Of a DNA stretch of 64,000 nucleotides, positions 1-13,334 are shown piece by piece; within the stretch, counting starts at the first letter, position 1, and every line of letters begins with the position of its first letter. Location: assembly GCF_019097595.1 (NCBI RefSeq), contig NC_080718.1:22193157-22257156 (forward strand). The letters are read 5' to 3'. The translations under genes were made by a program, and so were the position numbers. This stretch comes from Hemibagrus wyckioides. Taxonomy: Eukaryota; Chordata; Actinopteri; Siluriformes; Bagridae. The notes below the pieces were generated by a model. That model was not told the origin of the DNA. It did not search any database and saw only the letters and a program-made list of their open reading frames with translations.

Positions 1-61
1 CCTGAAGCCTATCTGATCTACTAGTGTGTAAGGGAAGAGACAAAATGAAAGTGTGGGGGGT

Positions 62-145
62 GAGAGAGAGAGAGAGAGAGAGAGGGTGAGGAGAGAGGGA
101 GAGAGAGAGGGAGGAAGAGAGAGAGAGGTGAGAAGGAGAGAGGGA

Positions 146-193
<48 letters not shown>

Positions 194-215
194 GAGAAGG
201 AGAGAGAGGGAGAGT
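62..215. repeat. GA/GAGGGA purine microsatellite
   Basis: About 150 bases of nearly pure purine on the + strand, (GA)n broken by GGG and GGTGAG steps. Open frames across it are repeat artefacts (Arg/Glu). Confidence 0.95.
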
Positions 216-1124
216 TGTACAGCTGCTGCTGGATTATTAAGAGGAATAAGGATATCCTTCCACTTCTTGTAAGCGTACATCTATAACAACACTATTGTCT
301 TAAATAAGGGAGGATCTGAAAAGTGCCTTAACAGGTTACTTATTTTTAGTCATTATGATTTCAATCCTTCTGTTATGCTTACAGTTAACAAAGCCATGAG
401 TCAGGTGAATACACTACTAATGTACTTTGTTAACCTTAAAATAATGATAATTCACTCCGGTTATCCTCTGATACTGTGTACTTTTCCTGCTGTACCTTAT
501 CAGTTATATTGAAACATGATATTGCAATGACTTAAGGGTTTGAGCTTGATGGTAATCTTAGACACTGACCTAGTATTTTTGATAGACACTATACCGCATT
601 CCCGTATGTCAGTCCTGATAAGCATTTCTGCTACCTGCTGTAAATGTAAATGTGAATACTTCCTGGTGTCTGGTTTTAGCACACTGGTTTGTAATATTAC
701 CATGATTATCTTTTGTTACCATATACTTTACTTATACCACAGTACTGTTGGATTCTCAAAAAATGTTGATTAAGAGCAAAGCTCAGGTTTAGATTAATGT
801 ATTTGCACAAACTCATTATCAATTCTATAGTAATAACATACACGAGGACTTTCATGGTTTAGAAATAGTGTGTAATTGCTAATATTGTGATTTTTCTGTG
901 AGGCAATTTTAACAGAGGTAAAGCTAAAGTTGTTTAAGTTTTTCTCAATCATTTTTTGTATTTTTCTAGTCATAATGACTTATGAAATAAGAAGGTACAA
1001 CAATGTCACCCAAATTATAGATGTTACAGATATTATGAAAATAAGTTACCGTTTTAAAAAAGGAAATAATTTGAATATCCGTAATGTCTTTGAGTTCAGT
1101 AACATGAACATGAATATTTCTACG

Positions 1125-1540
1125 TCACTCCATCGGCTTGTACCCTGCCGAGTCCCATGGGCAAAGACTCGGCCACCAGGCACTCGCCTGTGTGCCCCAG
1201 CCCCAGGCTCCAGGGTGGGGCCACAGTAACGGCAATCCAGGCGACGTAATGGTCCTTGACCTTTTATCACTCATGAGGGGATTTAAACCGCTCTTAGTCT
1301 GACCCGTCACCTACAACCCATTTGCCTTGGGAGACCCTAGTAGCACTAGGCCCCCGACAACATGGCTCCTAAGCTTATTCGGGTACTCAAACCCCTCCAC
1401 CACAATAAGGTGGCAGTTCAGGGAAGTCTGGGCATCCCTGCTTAGGCTGCTGCCCCTGCGACCCGGCTCTGGATAAGCGGGAGACAATGAGACAATGAGT
1501 CTCCAATGTCAAGGCGATTATAACAGTCAGAGATATTGCT
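1125..1540 (+). repeat. GC-rich block, probable non-LTR retroelement 3' region
   Basis: The sequence switches abruptly from AT-rich to GC-rich at about 1125. It contains GCCTTGGGAGACCCTAGTAG, GACAACATGGCTCCTAAGC and AACCCCTCCACCACAATAAG then GTGGCAGTTC, segments typical of teleost non-LTR retrotransposon tails. CCACC at 1398 and GGTGG at 1410 can form a small hairpin. No reverse-transcriptase frame is present, so this is a 5'-truncated copy. The family is not assigned. Confidence 0.5.
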
Positions 1541-1738
1541 TGCTGTTGTTATTGTTGTTCTTCAGCCACTTCCTGTTTGGTTGCCACAACATATCATCCG
1601 ATCCACATATTTTAATTTGGCACAGATGCTTGGTACCGGCACTCAGAGTTAACCCCTAAGAAGCTGGGTTGCTTTCCTGCCCAGGAATCAAACCCAGGTT
1701 GCATAGGTGGAGTCAGAGGTAAAGCTGTGTCTTTAGCT
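1541..1738 (+). repeat. widespread teleost repeat (CCACAACATATCATCC family)
   Basis: GGTTGCCACAACATATCATC, TTTAATTTGGCACAGATGCT, GGTACCGGCACTCAGAGTTA and CCCAGGAATCAAACCCAGGT are in the order of a very common fish repeat (consensus GTCGCCACAGCGGATCATC ... CCGGGAATCGAACCCGGG). It is fused to the 1125-1540 block, probably one composite insertion. Confidence 0.55.
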
Positions 1739-1763
1739 TTTCTTCCAAAGGAGAGGCTTCAGA

Positions 1764-1802
<39 letters not shown>

Positions 1803-1803
1803 G
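1764..1803. repeat. compound GT/GA microsatellite
   Basis: (GT)n directly followed by (GA)n, about 40 bases, just downstream of the 1541 repeat. Confidence 0.9.
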
Positions 1804-3526
1804 GAAGAAGAAGGAGATGGAGAAGGATAGCTGCTAGAACTCTTATTTTGTGCATCCAAAAAAAGATGATTTGTAACTATAAATGGATAAAAAGTATGAA
1901 ATTTTGTAGTAGTAAATAAAGAAGTGATAGTATTGGTGAATTGCCATTATTTAAGAGAAATAAAACATTTTATATGCTGTTATCAAACGTCAGAGTTTTA
2001 GCCACCAGAGTTTTGTTGATTGTTTTCCTAGAACAACATGTCCTGTTGTGTTATAATCCTTACTTATCTATGACAGAGTATGAGTTTCCTATGTGTGATG
2101 GTAACAGTGGTTGTTATATTTTTTTGCTTAACTGCGTTAATTTGTTAGTTGTAGTAAAGGCATGACATGTTACATACACACCATAGCATGTTCTTGTTCC
2201 CTTGGATCCAGTAACTACAGGAAAACTATTAGAAAAGCTTTGTGAAGACCAAGGAAAATAAGTCAAATGTCAACTAATTCGAGGGAATATATTGTACACT
2301 TGTGCATGTGTGAGTATGGTACAGAGCAGCAGTTGCAGGTGATCATATAACATTTATAGTTCGGTTGAAATAGAAGTAAGTATACCTTATAAAACATATG
2401 CCCAGAATGCACAAGGGACCAACATTAACGGTATATCGCATATGCTACAGCCACAAGCCACAAGGTTACGAGGCATGACCAGAGACATATACTTTCAGTA
2501 TTAACGTGTAGATTTTCCTAGAAAGTTAAATTGGTTCCAGAAATAGCTTGCTATATACACGTATAATGCTACACCCTGTTGTACATTATTAGTTACGTCC
2601 ACACAGGACTAAATTACGACGTGGTGTGTGGTTTGCCACAACAGTACCAGACTGTGTAGTGTACAGTTTCTTAATGTTTTAATTCATAGAGCTTTTATCA
2701 CTGTGCTGAGAGTGTGTATCTGTGTGTGTGTGTGCTCTCAGGTTTCAACTTGGATTTGGGAATAAATCTTTGATTATACTTAAAAGTTCTAATTTTAAAC
2801 TAAGGTTATGAAGCACCATGTAAGTACCAAGTGCTCAGAGCAAAAATTTAAAGCCTTTTATATTAATAAGAGAGCTAAAATATTCCCTAAGACAAAATGA
2901 GACTTGAACGATACAGATGGAAATTTTGTGATTTTACCGGCAGTATTATCCTGATTTCTGCATCTACATCTTTCTGAAAACCTGTCACTATGGGATTTTT
3001 GGCTGAAGTCAGAATGCATTTCTATTTGATATCCAGATGCCACTTTATATTTCTGGCGCTGTTGGTTGTGTGGTTCTGCATAGTCCATCTGTGTCGCAAC
3101 ACCCTGAGAACCACACACAGTGTGGCATGAAGTTATGTGGCATTTCTGAAAGCACTGGCAGAAAAAAAAAACAACAGTGCTTCTGTTCATGACCAAGCAA
3201 AACACTCTTTTCCCCCTAATACATCATTCGGACACATTTATTTGAACCGTACTGTTTTTCTTTGCTGCTTTAATCATCCACCTTCATATAGAGTAGTAAC
3301 AAAGCTCAATTACAATGACTAAAGTCTGTTTTTATAACTATGTAGATTTTTTCCTCCATCTAATACTATATTAACCTCCTAATATTGATTTCTACTTATT
3401 ACATTTCAACAGAAATGTACTTTACACTTATTACGTTTTCAAACACTACATTATTTCTTCAGAGCTGCTTTAAATTTCCAAGTTTTACCTTTAACAGCTG
3501 TAATATCCATCACTGTAAATCCAGCG

Positions 3527-3610
3527 ATTTTCAACCACTGTGCCTAGGCACACAAGTGTGCCGTGCGAAATTATCCAATTACACTTAACTGGTCCAAAAA
3601 AAATATTATT
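3527..3610. repeat. short hAT-like repeat fragment
   Basis: TTTTCAACCACTGTGCCTAG, GCACACAAGTGTGCCGTGCG and AAATTATCCAATTACACTTA resemble the terminal portion of a known non-autonomous vertebrate repeat, probably a hAT derivative. The inner GGCACAC and GTGTGCC form a short inverted repeat. Class uncertain. Confidence 0.4.
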
Positions 3611-4249
3611 TAGTTACTACAAATAATTTGCCATTGTTGAATGCATGTGCATGTGAAGTAGTGACTGGGAGAGTAATGGAAATACTCCTCCACATCAGTA
3701 AGTAGTGCAATAATGACCTTGTTAATTCATGACAATAGAAACAAGAACACAGACTATTTTGTGAGCCTATTTTGTGAGAAACAGGCAACTTTATTTAAAA
3801 AAAAGCCACAAATTGTGAACGAGAGTATAAACAAATGGAGAGATTTTTCATTATATATATTGTATTATATGCCATGCCTCATAAAAGGTCTATCTGTTAG
3901 CGATATACAGTACACTCTGAATTTATCAAGGCAGTTTGTTCTCTCACAGCTAGCTATTATCACTTAGCTAAGTTATATCATCAGAGTCATTAACTACTAT
4001 ACATACGAACAGCTTTATTCCTCATTTTCTTTCTGATATTTATCACTGAGAGTTGAATGCTAACAACTGCCACAGAACTAGCTTGATAAATACAATGTGT
4101 ACACAGCAACAGATGCTTATATAGGTCTCCCGCTTGCTGTCACATCTCCCAAATTTACATTTGTTAGGAATTTAAAAACTGCTTTGTATCTATCCAGCCT
4201 GACATTAGCATTCAGCTAGTTTGTAACATTACTATGATTTATTATTATG

Positions 4250-4430
4250 CTAGCTAACAGCAGCTTTATTCCTAATCTATGAAAGGTTAGTAATAAACCT
4301 GAGAAAATAAACTATAGTTGAAGGTTTAGGTGAGATCCACTGCCTATTAGCATCATCTTAACACTCAATCGAGAGTCAGTATCATGCTAGCTAACATATT
4401 TAGGAATAAAGCTAGTTGTTAGCTGTTAGC
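4250..4430. repeat. small inverted-repeat unit, possible MITE
   Basis: GCTAACAGCAGCTTTATTCC (from 4253) and TAGGAATAAAGCTAGTTGTT then AGC (from 4402) are imperfect inverted repeats about 130 bases apart. A related AACAGCTTTATTCC occurs alone at 4008. No coding potential. Could be a decayed MITE or chance in AT-rich DNA. Confidence 0.3.
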
Positions 4431-5732
4431 CTTAGCTGGCTGTTAAAGCTAATGTTTTCCCACTGGAGACTCATTTACCTTCAGTAACTAAAAAGGCACA
4501 TTTCTCTTGTGAATATTTCTTGTTTCCTTTTCACTTTGAGTAAATTTGAGACTTATCTACTTTAACATACGTGAAGTTTAATCTGAAGTTTACTGGAGTT
4601 TTTAATTGGGATCTAGAACCTTTAGAGATGTGTATGTATTAAGAGATATACGAAGTGTAGGGTTTATAAAAAAGGCTAATGTGTGGAAGGTAAATAACAA
4701 GTGAAAATCGTGTGCTGTTTGTTACTTCCCTTTCAGTCTGAGGTGTGAATCAGTAGGATGGAATGCTACACATCTTCACGGCAACGCTGAATGTCTGAAC
4801 TAGGTATTGTGAGATTCACCAGGCGTCATGGTGAGTGACTGTGCCACATGAAAGGACAAGTAAAAGGACTTGTCACAACAACCTGCGACTTGTGACATCT
4901 TCCGGGCTCAGTCTGCGGCAGGTTTTTCCTCTCCGTTCCTATCTGCCTTGCTTTCATTAGGCTAAGTTGTTCTTACGGTTTTATAGGCTCTCATATAGCA
5001 CGTATTAGGTCATATCTCATTTCAGAGGTCTCCTCTCGGTGTTTTCTTTACCTGCAGGCTAGCATGCCTGTGGCTTGGAACCTGGGGATGCAATTGTCTC
5101 GTAGCAAAACAATTACGTGACTGAAAACCGTCAAGAGTGAAGTAATTTAAGTGAATGTGCCATTCACAGAAGCTTGTATTCACATTTCACTAGAAAGGAA
5201 TGCTTCATGATTACCATAGCAGCTCCTTCTGATGACTCAAACAAAAGCATAAATTGATGGTGATGGTTAAATCCATCTACATGTTGTAGTAGGGTTCTAT
5301 TTCCATTTTAATCAATGGATTATTAGACTAAACAGAAAATGTTAAAAGCTGCACTCTGGATAACCCTTAAAGATGAAATGAACCAAAGTAAGCAAGAACG
5401 CTGGGCTTTTAGACAGTCATGGGGAAGAACAAACTCGTTTGTTCAGCTGCCTGTGCCAAGTTTTTTTTTTTGCTTTTAGTTTAGGGCTGTGCTGGTTATA
5501 GACTGGCAAAGACACAGCTACACTGAAGAATCTGATTAACCGGGTTTAGCCGTAAGTCATTTGGATCATGTTGTGTTTTTGTGCGAGTTTGTTATTAGCA
5601 CCACATTCATGGATTCTCATTAATGCAGTGTGTTGGAAAACATGAACCCTCATTTAGTAATCCATTTTATAAACAAGACAAAAGCAGTGGGAAAGGAAAA
5701 CTGCATGATGGCCATTAAGGCTACTTCAGTGG

Positions 5733-5830
5733 TGCTTGAAAGTTTGTGAACCCTTTAAAATTTAGAAAGTTTCATGCTTTAAGCAAAATAAAACCAAAGT
5801 TATAAATATTAGGTGAGGAACAGACCCGGG
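5733..5830. mobile_element. possible Tc1-like terminal fragment
   Basis: GTGCTTGAAAGTTTGTGAAC followed by CCTTTAAAATTT at 5738 resembles the end of a known fish Tc1 subfamily. Only about 90 bases are recognisable and the partner terminus is missing. Weak but specific by pattern memory. Confidence 0.4.
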
Positions 5831-7044
5831 ATCAAGCGTTAGCTTTGGAAAATATATCGACCCTGATGATTCTTAGAGCTTCTGAGGTTGTATCCTAATC
5901 AGTCCAGCATGAATCTGAGCCTCCTCCACCCTCCGTCCTATAAACACTTCTATATTACAGAGCAGGAGAAAATGATTCCTCTTATGCACACATTTTAGAC
6001 TTTCTGTTGTCCCACTGTTTTTATGGATGCTCTGTCATTAATTCTCCGAGTTGGTGTCTTAAATTGCGGGTGGTCAGCGTTTCCTAGCGGTGACTTCCCT
6101 GGCCGCCGTCTTTCATCTAAACCATGATGACAGAGCTTTCGTGTGACATGCGTGACAGAAAGTCATGACCTGTCGTCATCCCGCTCACAGAAGGACAGGC
6201 CTGTGGGGTGTCCCCAGAGTCACGGAAGGCTTAAACATAGCTGTGAGGTTTCGTTCTGCGGCTGATTGAATATTATAATCTGGCTGGATGTATTATTGTT
6301 TCAAAAGAAACCAGAAAGTGCAGTATAAAATCAGAGCATTCTCTTACCACCAGGGTAGTGGAGGCATGTAAGCATATAAGGACTAAATTTACAGGTTTAA
6401 AGGATAAATCCACCCTGAATTACTTGCACATTAATCCTTATAATCTGATCCTGATGCCCGAGATTTAATTAGTAATGAAATTTTTACCACATCGACAACT
6501 TGCTGATAGCAGTGCCAGTGAAAATATTGCTTCCTTCATCTCTGCCTAAAGAGATCGATGTGGCAGAGCTTTAGTGCTTCAGTCTTTCCTATTTGCTCAC
6601 CTCTTCATCTGTACATTAGGCATGGTCATTGAATTGCAGTCTGGGGCTTTCCGTCCAACATTCTCTCTCTCTCTCCACTATATCCACTGCACCAGTGATG
6701 TCCTCCTCCTCCTGTGATGTCAGAGCTCCAAACAACCGGTGACTTTTCACGGGAATAACGAGAATACAGCACTAACCAACAGATAATTAGCAGCACACAT
6801 CACACATCACAAAATATTACTATGAAAACTTATTTTATGTGTAAAATATATTGAAAAACATATTATACAGTATACTAGTGTAAACTGGTCAGGACTATAC
6901 TGGTGTATTACAAAATATATATTATACTGGTGCATTACAAAACATTTCTATCTAAATTTATTTTATGTGTTTCAGGATAACATATACAGAATACAGTATA
7001 ACATACAGAATGTATATGGTGTATACTACTGTATATGGTGTATA

Positions 7045-7130
7045 CCAGGGTCCTGAAGAAATGTTGTCTGTGTACTGTGTCAGCTATATATGGTTTAAAA
7101 GACAATAAAAGCTTCTTGACTTGACTTGAG
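7045..7130 (+). repeat. interspersed repeat tail (ACAATAAAAGCTTCTTGACTT family)
   Basis: GTGTCAGCTATATATGG then AAAGACAATAAAAGCTTCTT and GACTTGACTT. The reverse complement of the longer copy at 10393-10608 shows the same AGCTATATATGGTT and ACAATAAA..GCTTCTTGACT blocks, so these are two copies of one teleost repeat in opposite orientations. This one is a 3'-end fragment. Confidence 0.65.
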
Positions 7131-8734
7131 TGAGGATGGAGTTTTAATTAAAATCCAAATCAGGAAGTGTGGATGTAGCTGTGAATCTTTATTTGCCCAA
7201 ATCTTAAGAATAAAATCACATGTCTCAGCTGTATATCAAACGCCCAACTAATGACTTAAAATAACTTGCCCTTTATTCAATACCTATACAAGCTGAGGTG
7301 TCAGAATAGCCAATACTGGATAGACTGCATTCAGCTAACATTGTGTAAACACACTTAGTTTCACTGATTATGTAAAGCACTGCTGACAAAACAGTCCCTC
7401 CCCTTAGTTCAGCCTTCAATTCCATATATTATGTTATATAATTTGGACTAAATGGATAAATATTCATAATCAACTAAGGATGAGTTTATTGGTGCTTTAC
7501 TATATTAAGGTTTCAGAGTATGCAACCATAGGCAAGGCAATTTGTGGCATGTGCACCAAAGGGCCAAAAGTTTGCGATGCATACCATTTCCTTTTATAGC
7601 AGTGCTTTTCCTGAAGGACTTCTGGGCTGTGCTGTGAAATGGACATTAGATCAGGCCCTCCCATGCAGATGGCTCAGACTCTCTCATGTTCAATCACAAG
7701 AATGCACTGCAAACCACCTGTACAAATATGCTTCTGGCTTCTCGGATTTTGCTTTTGTGTTTGGTTGCACAAAGCTCTCCAACTGTATTAGCAGACCGAC
7801 ACTGTAAATTTCTGATCCAATATGCAGCAGAGCAGAATTTCACTCGGGGTGTATATATACACACACTTCTATTCAAACACGTTTCATTTCAAAGCCTAAG
7901 AACTGTTCGATTCGTGATTATAGCCTCAAACGTTGACTAGACGGACGCCGCCGAACATTTTTGCTTTGAGTAAAATTAGTTTCTGAGACATCTGTTTAAG
8001 CCACATGTTTGTCAGCCTTGTGAAGGAGGACGAACTGGACCTGATATGCGGCAAACACTTTTACTTTCCTGGGGTTTGGAACGAGTAGGAGTGTTTCACC
8101 CAGCTGCAGGTCTGATTTAGCAGGGATGGGTGGCACTCGGCTTTTGGAGGTCCTGGTGCGTTCAGCCCAGAGCTCTCCACTCAGGCTAGTGCATATAAAT
8201 AGAGCTTTCCTCGGGTTAGCAAGCCAACAGACAGCGGCAACTCTCTGTCTGTGCCTCAAACTGAAAGATGGAGCGAGGAAATATAGGGAGAGACACGAAT
8301 AACTAAGCAGTGAGGATCAAGGGAAAACATACAGAATTTGAAGGATTGTATAACATCTACCAAAATAAGTACAAGAATTTGGAAAAAAGTAAAGGAAACC
8401 AAACAAAATATATGAATATTTTCTGACCTGCACAGACCTACAACTTTTTATAGGTCTGGTCTGATTTTGATGAAAGTGTTAATCAGGACTGATGTAATGA
8501 CCATATAATAAGGGGCTACAAAATTAAAGAGAACTTGGAAAGGAAAGTAGATTATAGAAGCAAAGGATCTGAATATGAACCCTGGTGGATAGTCAAACCT
8601 CATTCCATACATAAAAAAACCCCAAAAAACTCCATATTGTAGAAATCCGGCATCTTTCACATGGAAACATTTTAAAAACTTTTGACATTTAAGTCAGAAT
8701 TTTAAAGAGTTAGCATATTTGCCATGCTCCTCCA

Positions 8735-9015
8735 GGGTTAGGGGTTTGATTTCTGCCTCTGCCAAGTGTGCTTGCTCTCCTCATGCCTTGGGGTTTCCTC
8801 CAGGTACTCTGTTTTCCTTCCCCAGTCCAAAGACATGTGTTGTAGGCTGATTGGCATCTCTAAACTGACCGTAGTGTTTAATTGGGTGTGTGAGTGTGTG
8901 AGTGGTTGTACCTTGTGATATATTGGCACCCCATCTAAGGCATCCGTCACCTTGTGCCCTGAGTCCCCAGGTTCCCCATGACCTTGTGGATGGATTGTAG
9001 TCAGCAAAATCATGT
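8735..9015 (+). repeat. widespread teleost interspersed repeat (GTTTCCTCCAGGTACTC family)
   Basis: GGGTTTCCTCCAGGTACTCT then TTCCCCAGTCCAAAGACATG, CTCTAAACTGACCGTAGTG, a GTGTGTGAGTG run and the distal GCATCC...CATGACCTTGTGG segment form a conserved order that recurs, in whole or part, at 13335 (reverse), 15490, 19595, 22830, 31680 (reverse), 36130 and 48600. Non-coding; probably a SINE or MITE. The family name is not assigned here. Confidence 0.65.
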
Positions 9016-10392
9016 TTTGTAATGAAACGAGTGATTGGAGTGAAAAGGAAATGAGAGTTACAGTTTATTAATGCAAATATTTGCTAAACTGCAGAGTAGG
9101 AATGGGATGAGAAGTATGAGAAAACAACCTAGCCTGTCCACAGTCTAAAATGACCCGGGTAAAAAGCTGCACCTTTCTCTTAACCCAAGCTTAAATCTAG
9201 AACTCTTGGAGGTTCTTCTGGAGCAATTATACATGTAGAACCTCTTTCAATACATAAACATGAAAGTATATATGGAAAGTGAGCTGACTTACACTTAATC
9301 AAATACATGTGTTAATCAAGCTTTTCCCCCATAAGCTTAATACACTTTAATAATAAGCTTTCATAAACATACATTTCAGAAGCGGTTATTATTTTCATCA
9401 AGCAAAAAAGCATATTGCTTTATTATTCCATAACAGCTACATTGCTACAAAAAGCCAAGAGGTAGTATTCAGTATTATTATCTGCAAAGCACCAGTGTGG
9501 CTGTAAGTTATTATCACAACAAATCAGGAGCTCACAGAATACAACACATTAGTCATTTTAACACCAGATCCAATTTATTACTCAAGTGGAATCAGATGCT
9601 TCAGTTTGGACGCTGCTTAAAACCCTGCTAGCACACTGGCGCTTTGTGAAACGAATGAGACAGTGCTGCTATAGAGGTTTTGCCCAAGCTTTGTCACTAA
9701 AATAAAATGCCCCTGCAGCTGAGTGTGCCGATTTGTTAGAATGTTACACACCGCACATGCACAGCAAAAGCATTACAACAGATGCTATTTTCATTGAAGG
9801 GATTTTCCCTGAAAGTGAGATCAGTCTTGTCATAGTTCACTGTGACAGACCCTCTGTGATGATAGTTCACTGGGGGAAAAAAGCACAGAAAATGCAGTGT
9901 TGAGAAGAAGAACCATAACAATTCACTATTTCATGGTTCCTAATTGGTTCTTTTTAAATTGTTAAGCGTTTATAACTTTATATAGGGGTTTTACATAGAT
10001 GTAGAACTGTTGTATCATCTACATACTCTTAAACAGGTTCTCCTCATAGGTTAATCCTATTTAATCCCAATTTGGTCATTTGCCAATAACTGTGATATGA
10101 AAGCTACCAAAGTAGACGGGCTAGGACAGGCTAGTGAGCTTCCTCCGACACATGTGAAGACAGTCACTACATTTTTCACTGAACAGGAAAGCAGTCTGCC
10201 CTCTTCCACACACACAAGTTGACAGATGCCCACAACTGGCCAAATGATGCATAAGAATAATGCCATCCCTGACAATATAATGGCAGTGCCCACAAAACAC
10301 TTTTAACCAGAGATGTCTGCTATGTCTGTGTTCTGTCAGTTCTGCAGTTTCTACAATAGAATTTGGAAGTGAACAAATTTTAATAGTCTAGT

Positions 10393-10608
10393 CAAGAGTC
10401 AAGAAGCTTTTTATTGTCGTTTCAACCATATATAGCTGGTGCAGTAATCAGTGAAATGAAACAATGTTCCTCCAGGACTGTGATGCGACATAAAAAGCAG
10501 AGCTACGTAATACAAAAACAGAAATAAGGAGTAAGTACATTTAGACAGTTCTGTATAAAGTATGGGCAAGACAGAAGATAGACAGTACAATACAATACAA
10601 TACAATAG
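10393..10608 (-). repeat. interspersed repeat, reverse copy of the 7045 family
   Basis: AGTCAAGAAGCTTTTTATTG, TCGTTTCAACCATATATAGC then TGGTGCAGTAATCAGTGAAA are the reverse complement of the 7045-7130 tail, extended by the ATGTTCCTCCAGGAC region. It ends in a CAATA run at 10587-10607 directly against a SINE. Likely a non-autonomous retroelement; class not assigned. Confidence 0.65.
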
Positions 10609-10800
10609 GGTTAGGGATGTGGTGACTCAGTGCTTAAGGCATTGGAAGGTTGTGAGTTTGAATCCCATCAACCGGCCACTGCTGGTTGCCCTTGAGCAAG
10701 GTCCTTAACCCTCAATTGCTCAGTTGTATTAAAAGAAAATTAGATAAATGTAAGTCACTCTGGATAATGGCATCTGTCAAATGTCAGTAAAGTAAATGCA
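10609..10800 (+). repeat. tRNA-derived SINE-like repeat, copy 1
   Basis: About 190 bases with a tRNA-like head (GTGGTGACTCAGTGCTTAAG and GTGAGTTTGAATCCC, the A- and B-box positions), a CCCTTGAGCAAGGTCCTTAA body and the characteristic tail GTAAGTCACTCTGGATAATG then AAATGTCAGTAAAGTAAATG. The same head, body and tail recur at 46460, 60377 (reverse) and 62368 (reverse), so this is an interspersed family in the window. It abuts a CAATA pentanucleotide run (10587-10607) that ends the preceding repeat. Confidence 0.8.
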
Positions 10801-13334
10801 CAAAGAGCAGCACTTCTTTAAGTTTGTGCTTCACCAGTGTTGGATGCTGAAAACTAAAAAGACCAAAGTGGTGACAGTAAAAGTAACTATATCATTGTGA
10901 CAGCATCCAGTAATGTGACTGTAGGTGCAATTAGAAACTGCATAGTTCTGGTTTTCTGGTGCCAAAAGTTCTGATACTGAAAATACGCCTAGCATTCTCA
11001 GAAAACATTTCCTTAAGAGTTCTTTGCACAGTGAATGGTTCTAGCTTTGCATGTGGAGCTTACATGAAGGGTGAAACCATGCTGTTCTACATGGAGCCTC
11101 AAAGGGTTCATCTAGAGGACTTTAAACACTTGATGCATATTGCCCTGAAGGTCTCACGCACTGGGGTAAACACCCACAGAATTACAATCTCCAGGTGACC
11201 TGCGGTATTTTCCATTCCTGCCCAGCTTTAGGCGACCTGCTTTGAATATTTAATCCACACATCTTTTCATGCTTTGTTACTTTACAAATGTGATCAATAG
11301 TGGTGTGTCGACTTGCTGTGGATATCAACTAAGAACGTTCAATGAAGCCCCATTGTAAGTCCTTAGGAGGCCTTTTCATTAAAACAGCACCCAGAATCCT
11401 CCAGTGTTCACTTAGTTGCTATGGATTACCGTTGTCCTCTGTTGGGTAGAGTGAAAAAGACCGAAAAGTCCTCTCATTAGAAAGCATTGACATTATTTTG
11501 GCCAGGTTTTGTAGTCTTGAAAACTCATTCTCATTGATGGAAAATGTATGGGTTTTACTTCCTTTTACTCAATGTATGGGTCTTTGTGTTGGATTCTGTT
11601 ACAGACTATGTGACGCGGTGACACAATCCTTTTCTCTGATCAGCTGACGTATATAATTCACTAAAATCAGCACAGGGGATGGTGAAGGTTTAAAATGTGA
11701 AGAGGAATGAAAGGCTGAAGTGAAGGTAATGGAACAGGTCTGCAGTCATAATGACATTGTTTGACAGTAGACGAATTCCAGGATAAAATAATAATCATTA
11801 CGTTGGGGCAAATTATACTTAGTCAGGCAATTATGCATAAAAATTGGCCAGTTAAGACAAAGACTTTTGCTTCTCTTAAAACAAGATTACACATAATACT
11901 ACTGTATATCTGTGGAATGTTGGCTTTAAAGTCTTTAAAGTATTACATGATGAGTTGAGTGAAGTAAAAGCAAACAGTATGTTGATGTGACACACTGATT
12001 ACGATTCAGCGTACTGCACTAACAGAGATATAATAACAGGAATATAACATATCAATCCCTTGAGGAAGATTATTTCCTATAAGAAAACTTTCCTATAAGA
12101 AAAATCTGTGATTTGAGATGTTTGAGAGATTTCCGCTGTCTACACATGGCCATAAAATCTATGTAATGACTGATTGCTTGAATCGTCACCTCGAACTCTA
12201 AGTTGTGGTCTTCATAGTGTGATAATCAACAGTAGCAACAGGCTCTGGGAAATGGTGAAAGACATTTATGTTTTTAAAACTCCACTGCAGTTTTATGACC
12301 ATGAACATATTTCCATTCGCTTGGTGTTTTCAGTTTTCTATTCGTGTTCCCGAACATCTGCAGTTAGAAAAAAGGGAGATCACATGGCAGGCCTGTTTGT
12401 AATTTCCCTTTTTTTCCTTAATTATCTTTTCCCTTCTGAATTTGTAGCCTTATTGCAGACGTAAATAAAATTTCATAACTTCCCTGGCTATTCATGTGTT
12501 CAGAGCTGTGGACAGGATCTGGACCGGAATTTGCAAATAATGGGGGATTATATTGTGTGAGAGTTCAAAATGCTGACAGTCATGTTCGCATCAATGATAA
12601 AAGTCTTAAGAGTGATTCACTAGGCGCCATCCTTGATTTTATATGAAACAAAGCATTTTACAATGCTGGCTTTATGATATCCTTTGACCAAGATATCAAC
12701 AGCTAGAGGAGAATTAATGTAGATATTCGGAAGAAACAGGAAGACTTGACACGCTAGTGTAAATGTATTCATGATTCACTTCTGATAGTCAGGGTACAGT
12801 CACCGACACACGCTTTCTGTTCAGTTTATTCTAGAAGACATTTTAAATCTCTTCACTTGCAAAAAATGACTGAAGTACTCGTCCTTATCCATCTTACAGC
12901 TCTGGCACAAAGTATACATGCTTGTGTAACTTTTTACTTTTAAATATATAAACCCAATAATGCCTTTTAATGAATTTCAGGTACTAATTTTTTGGTATTA
13001 CTGAACTTGGGCTAGTTCAGTGTTACCATATGTCCTGTTTTGTTGGAATTGGATTGGATAAAGCAACACTAAGGAGATAATTGATTCAACTCTGTTTATT
13101 TATAATATTTAAATCACTGGTTTTCACTCTTATCCAGAACAGGCTGGTGTGACTAGATGTTTTCACTTGTTTAATTGCTTCATCTTGGTTTCCTATCAAT
13201 TATCATGTGTGCATCCAATCTGGTGCTAATGAAAGCCTGCAGGCACACCAGTGCTTTGTGAGTAAGATAAGTGAACTGATTGTTCCGAGTACAAACAATT
13301 TAATGGTTTAATTTAAATTATCTCATCTCATCTA

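Noticed and set aside
53..286. Arg/Glu-rich 77-residue open frame
   Set aside because: Product of the GA microsatellite.
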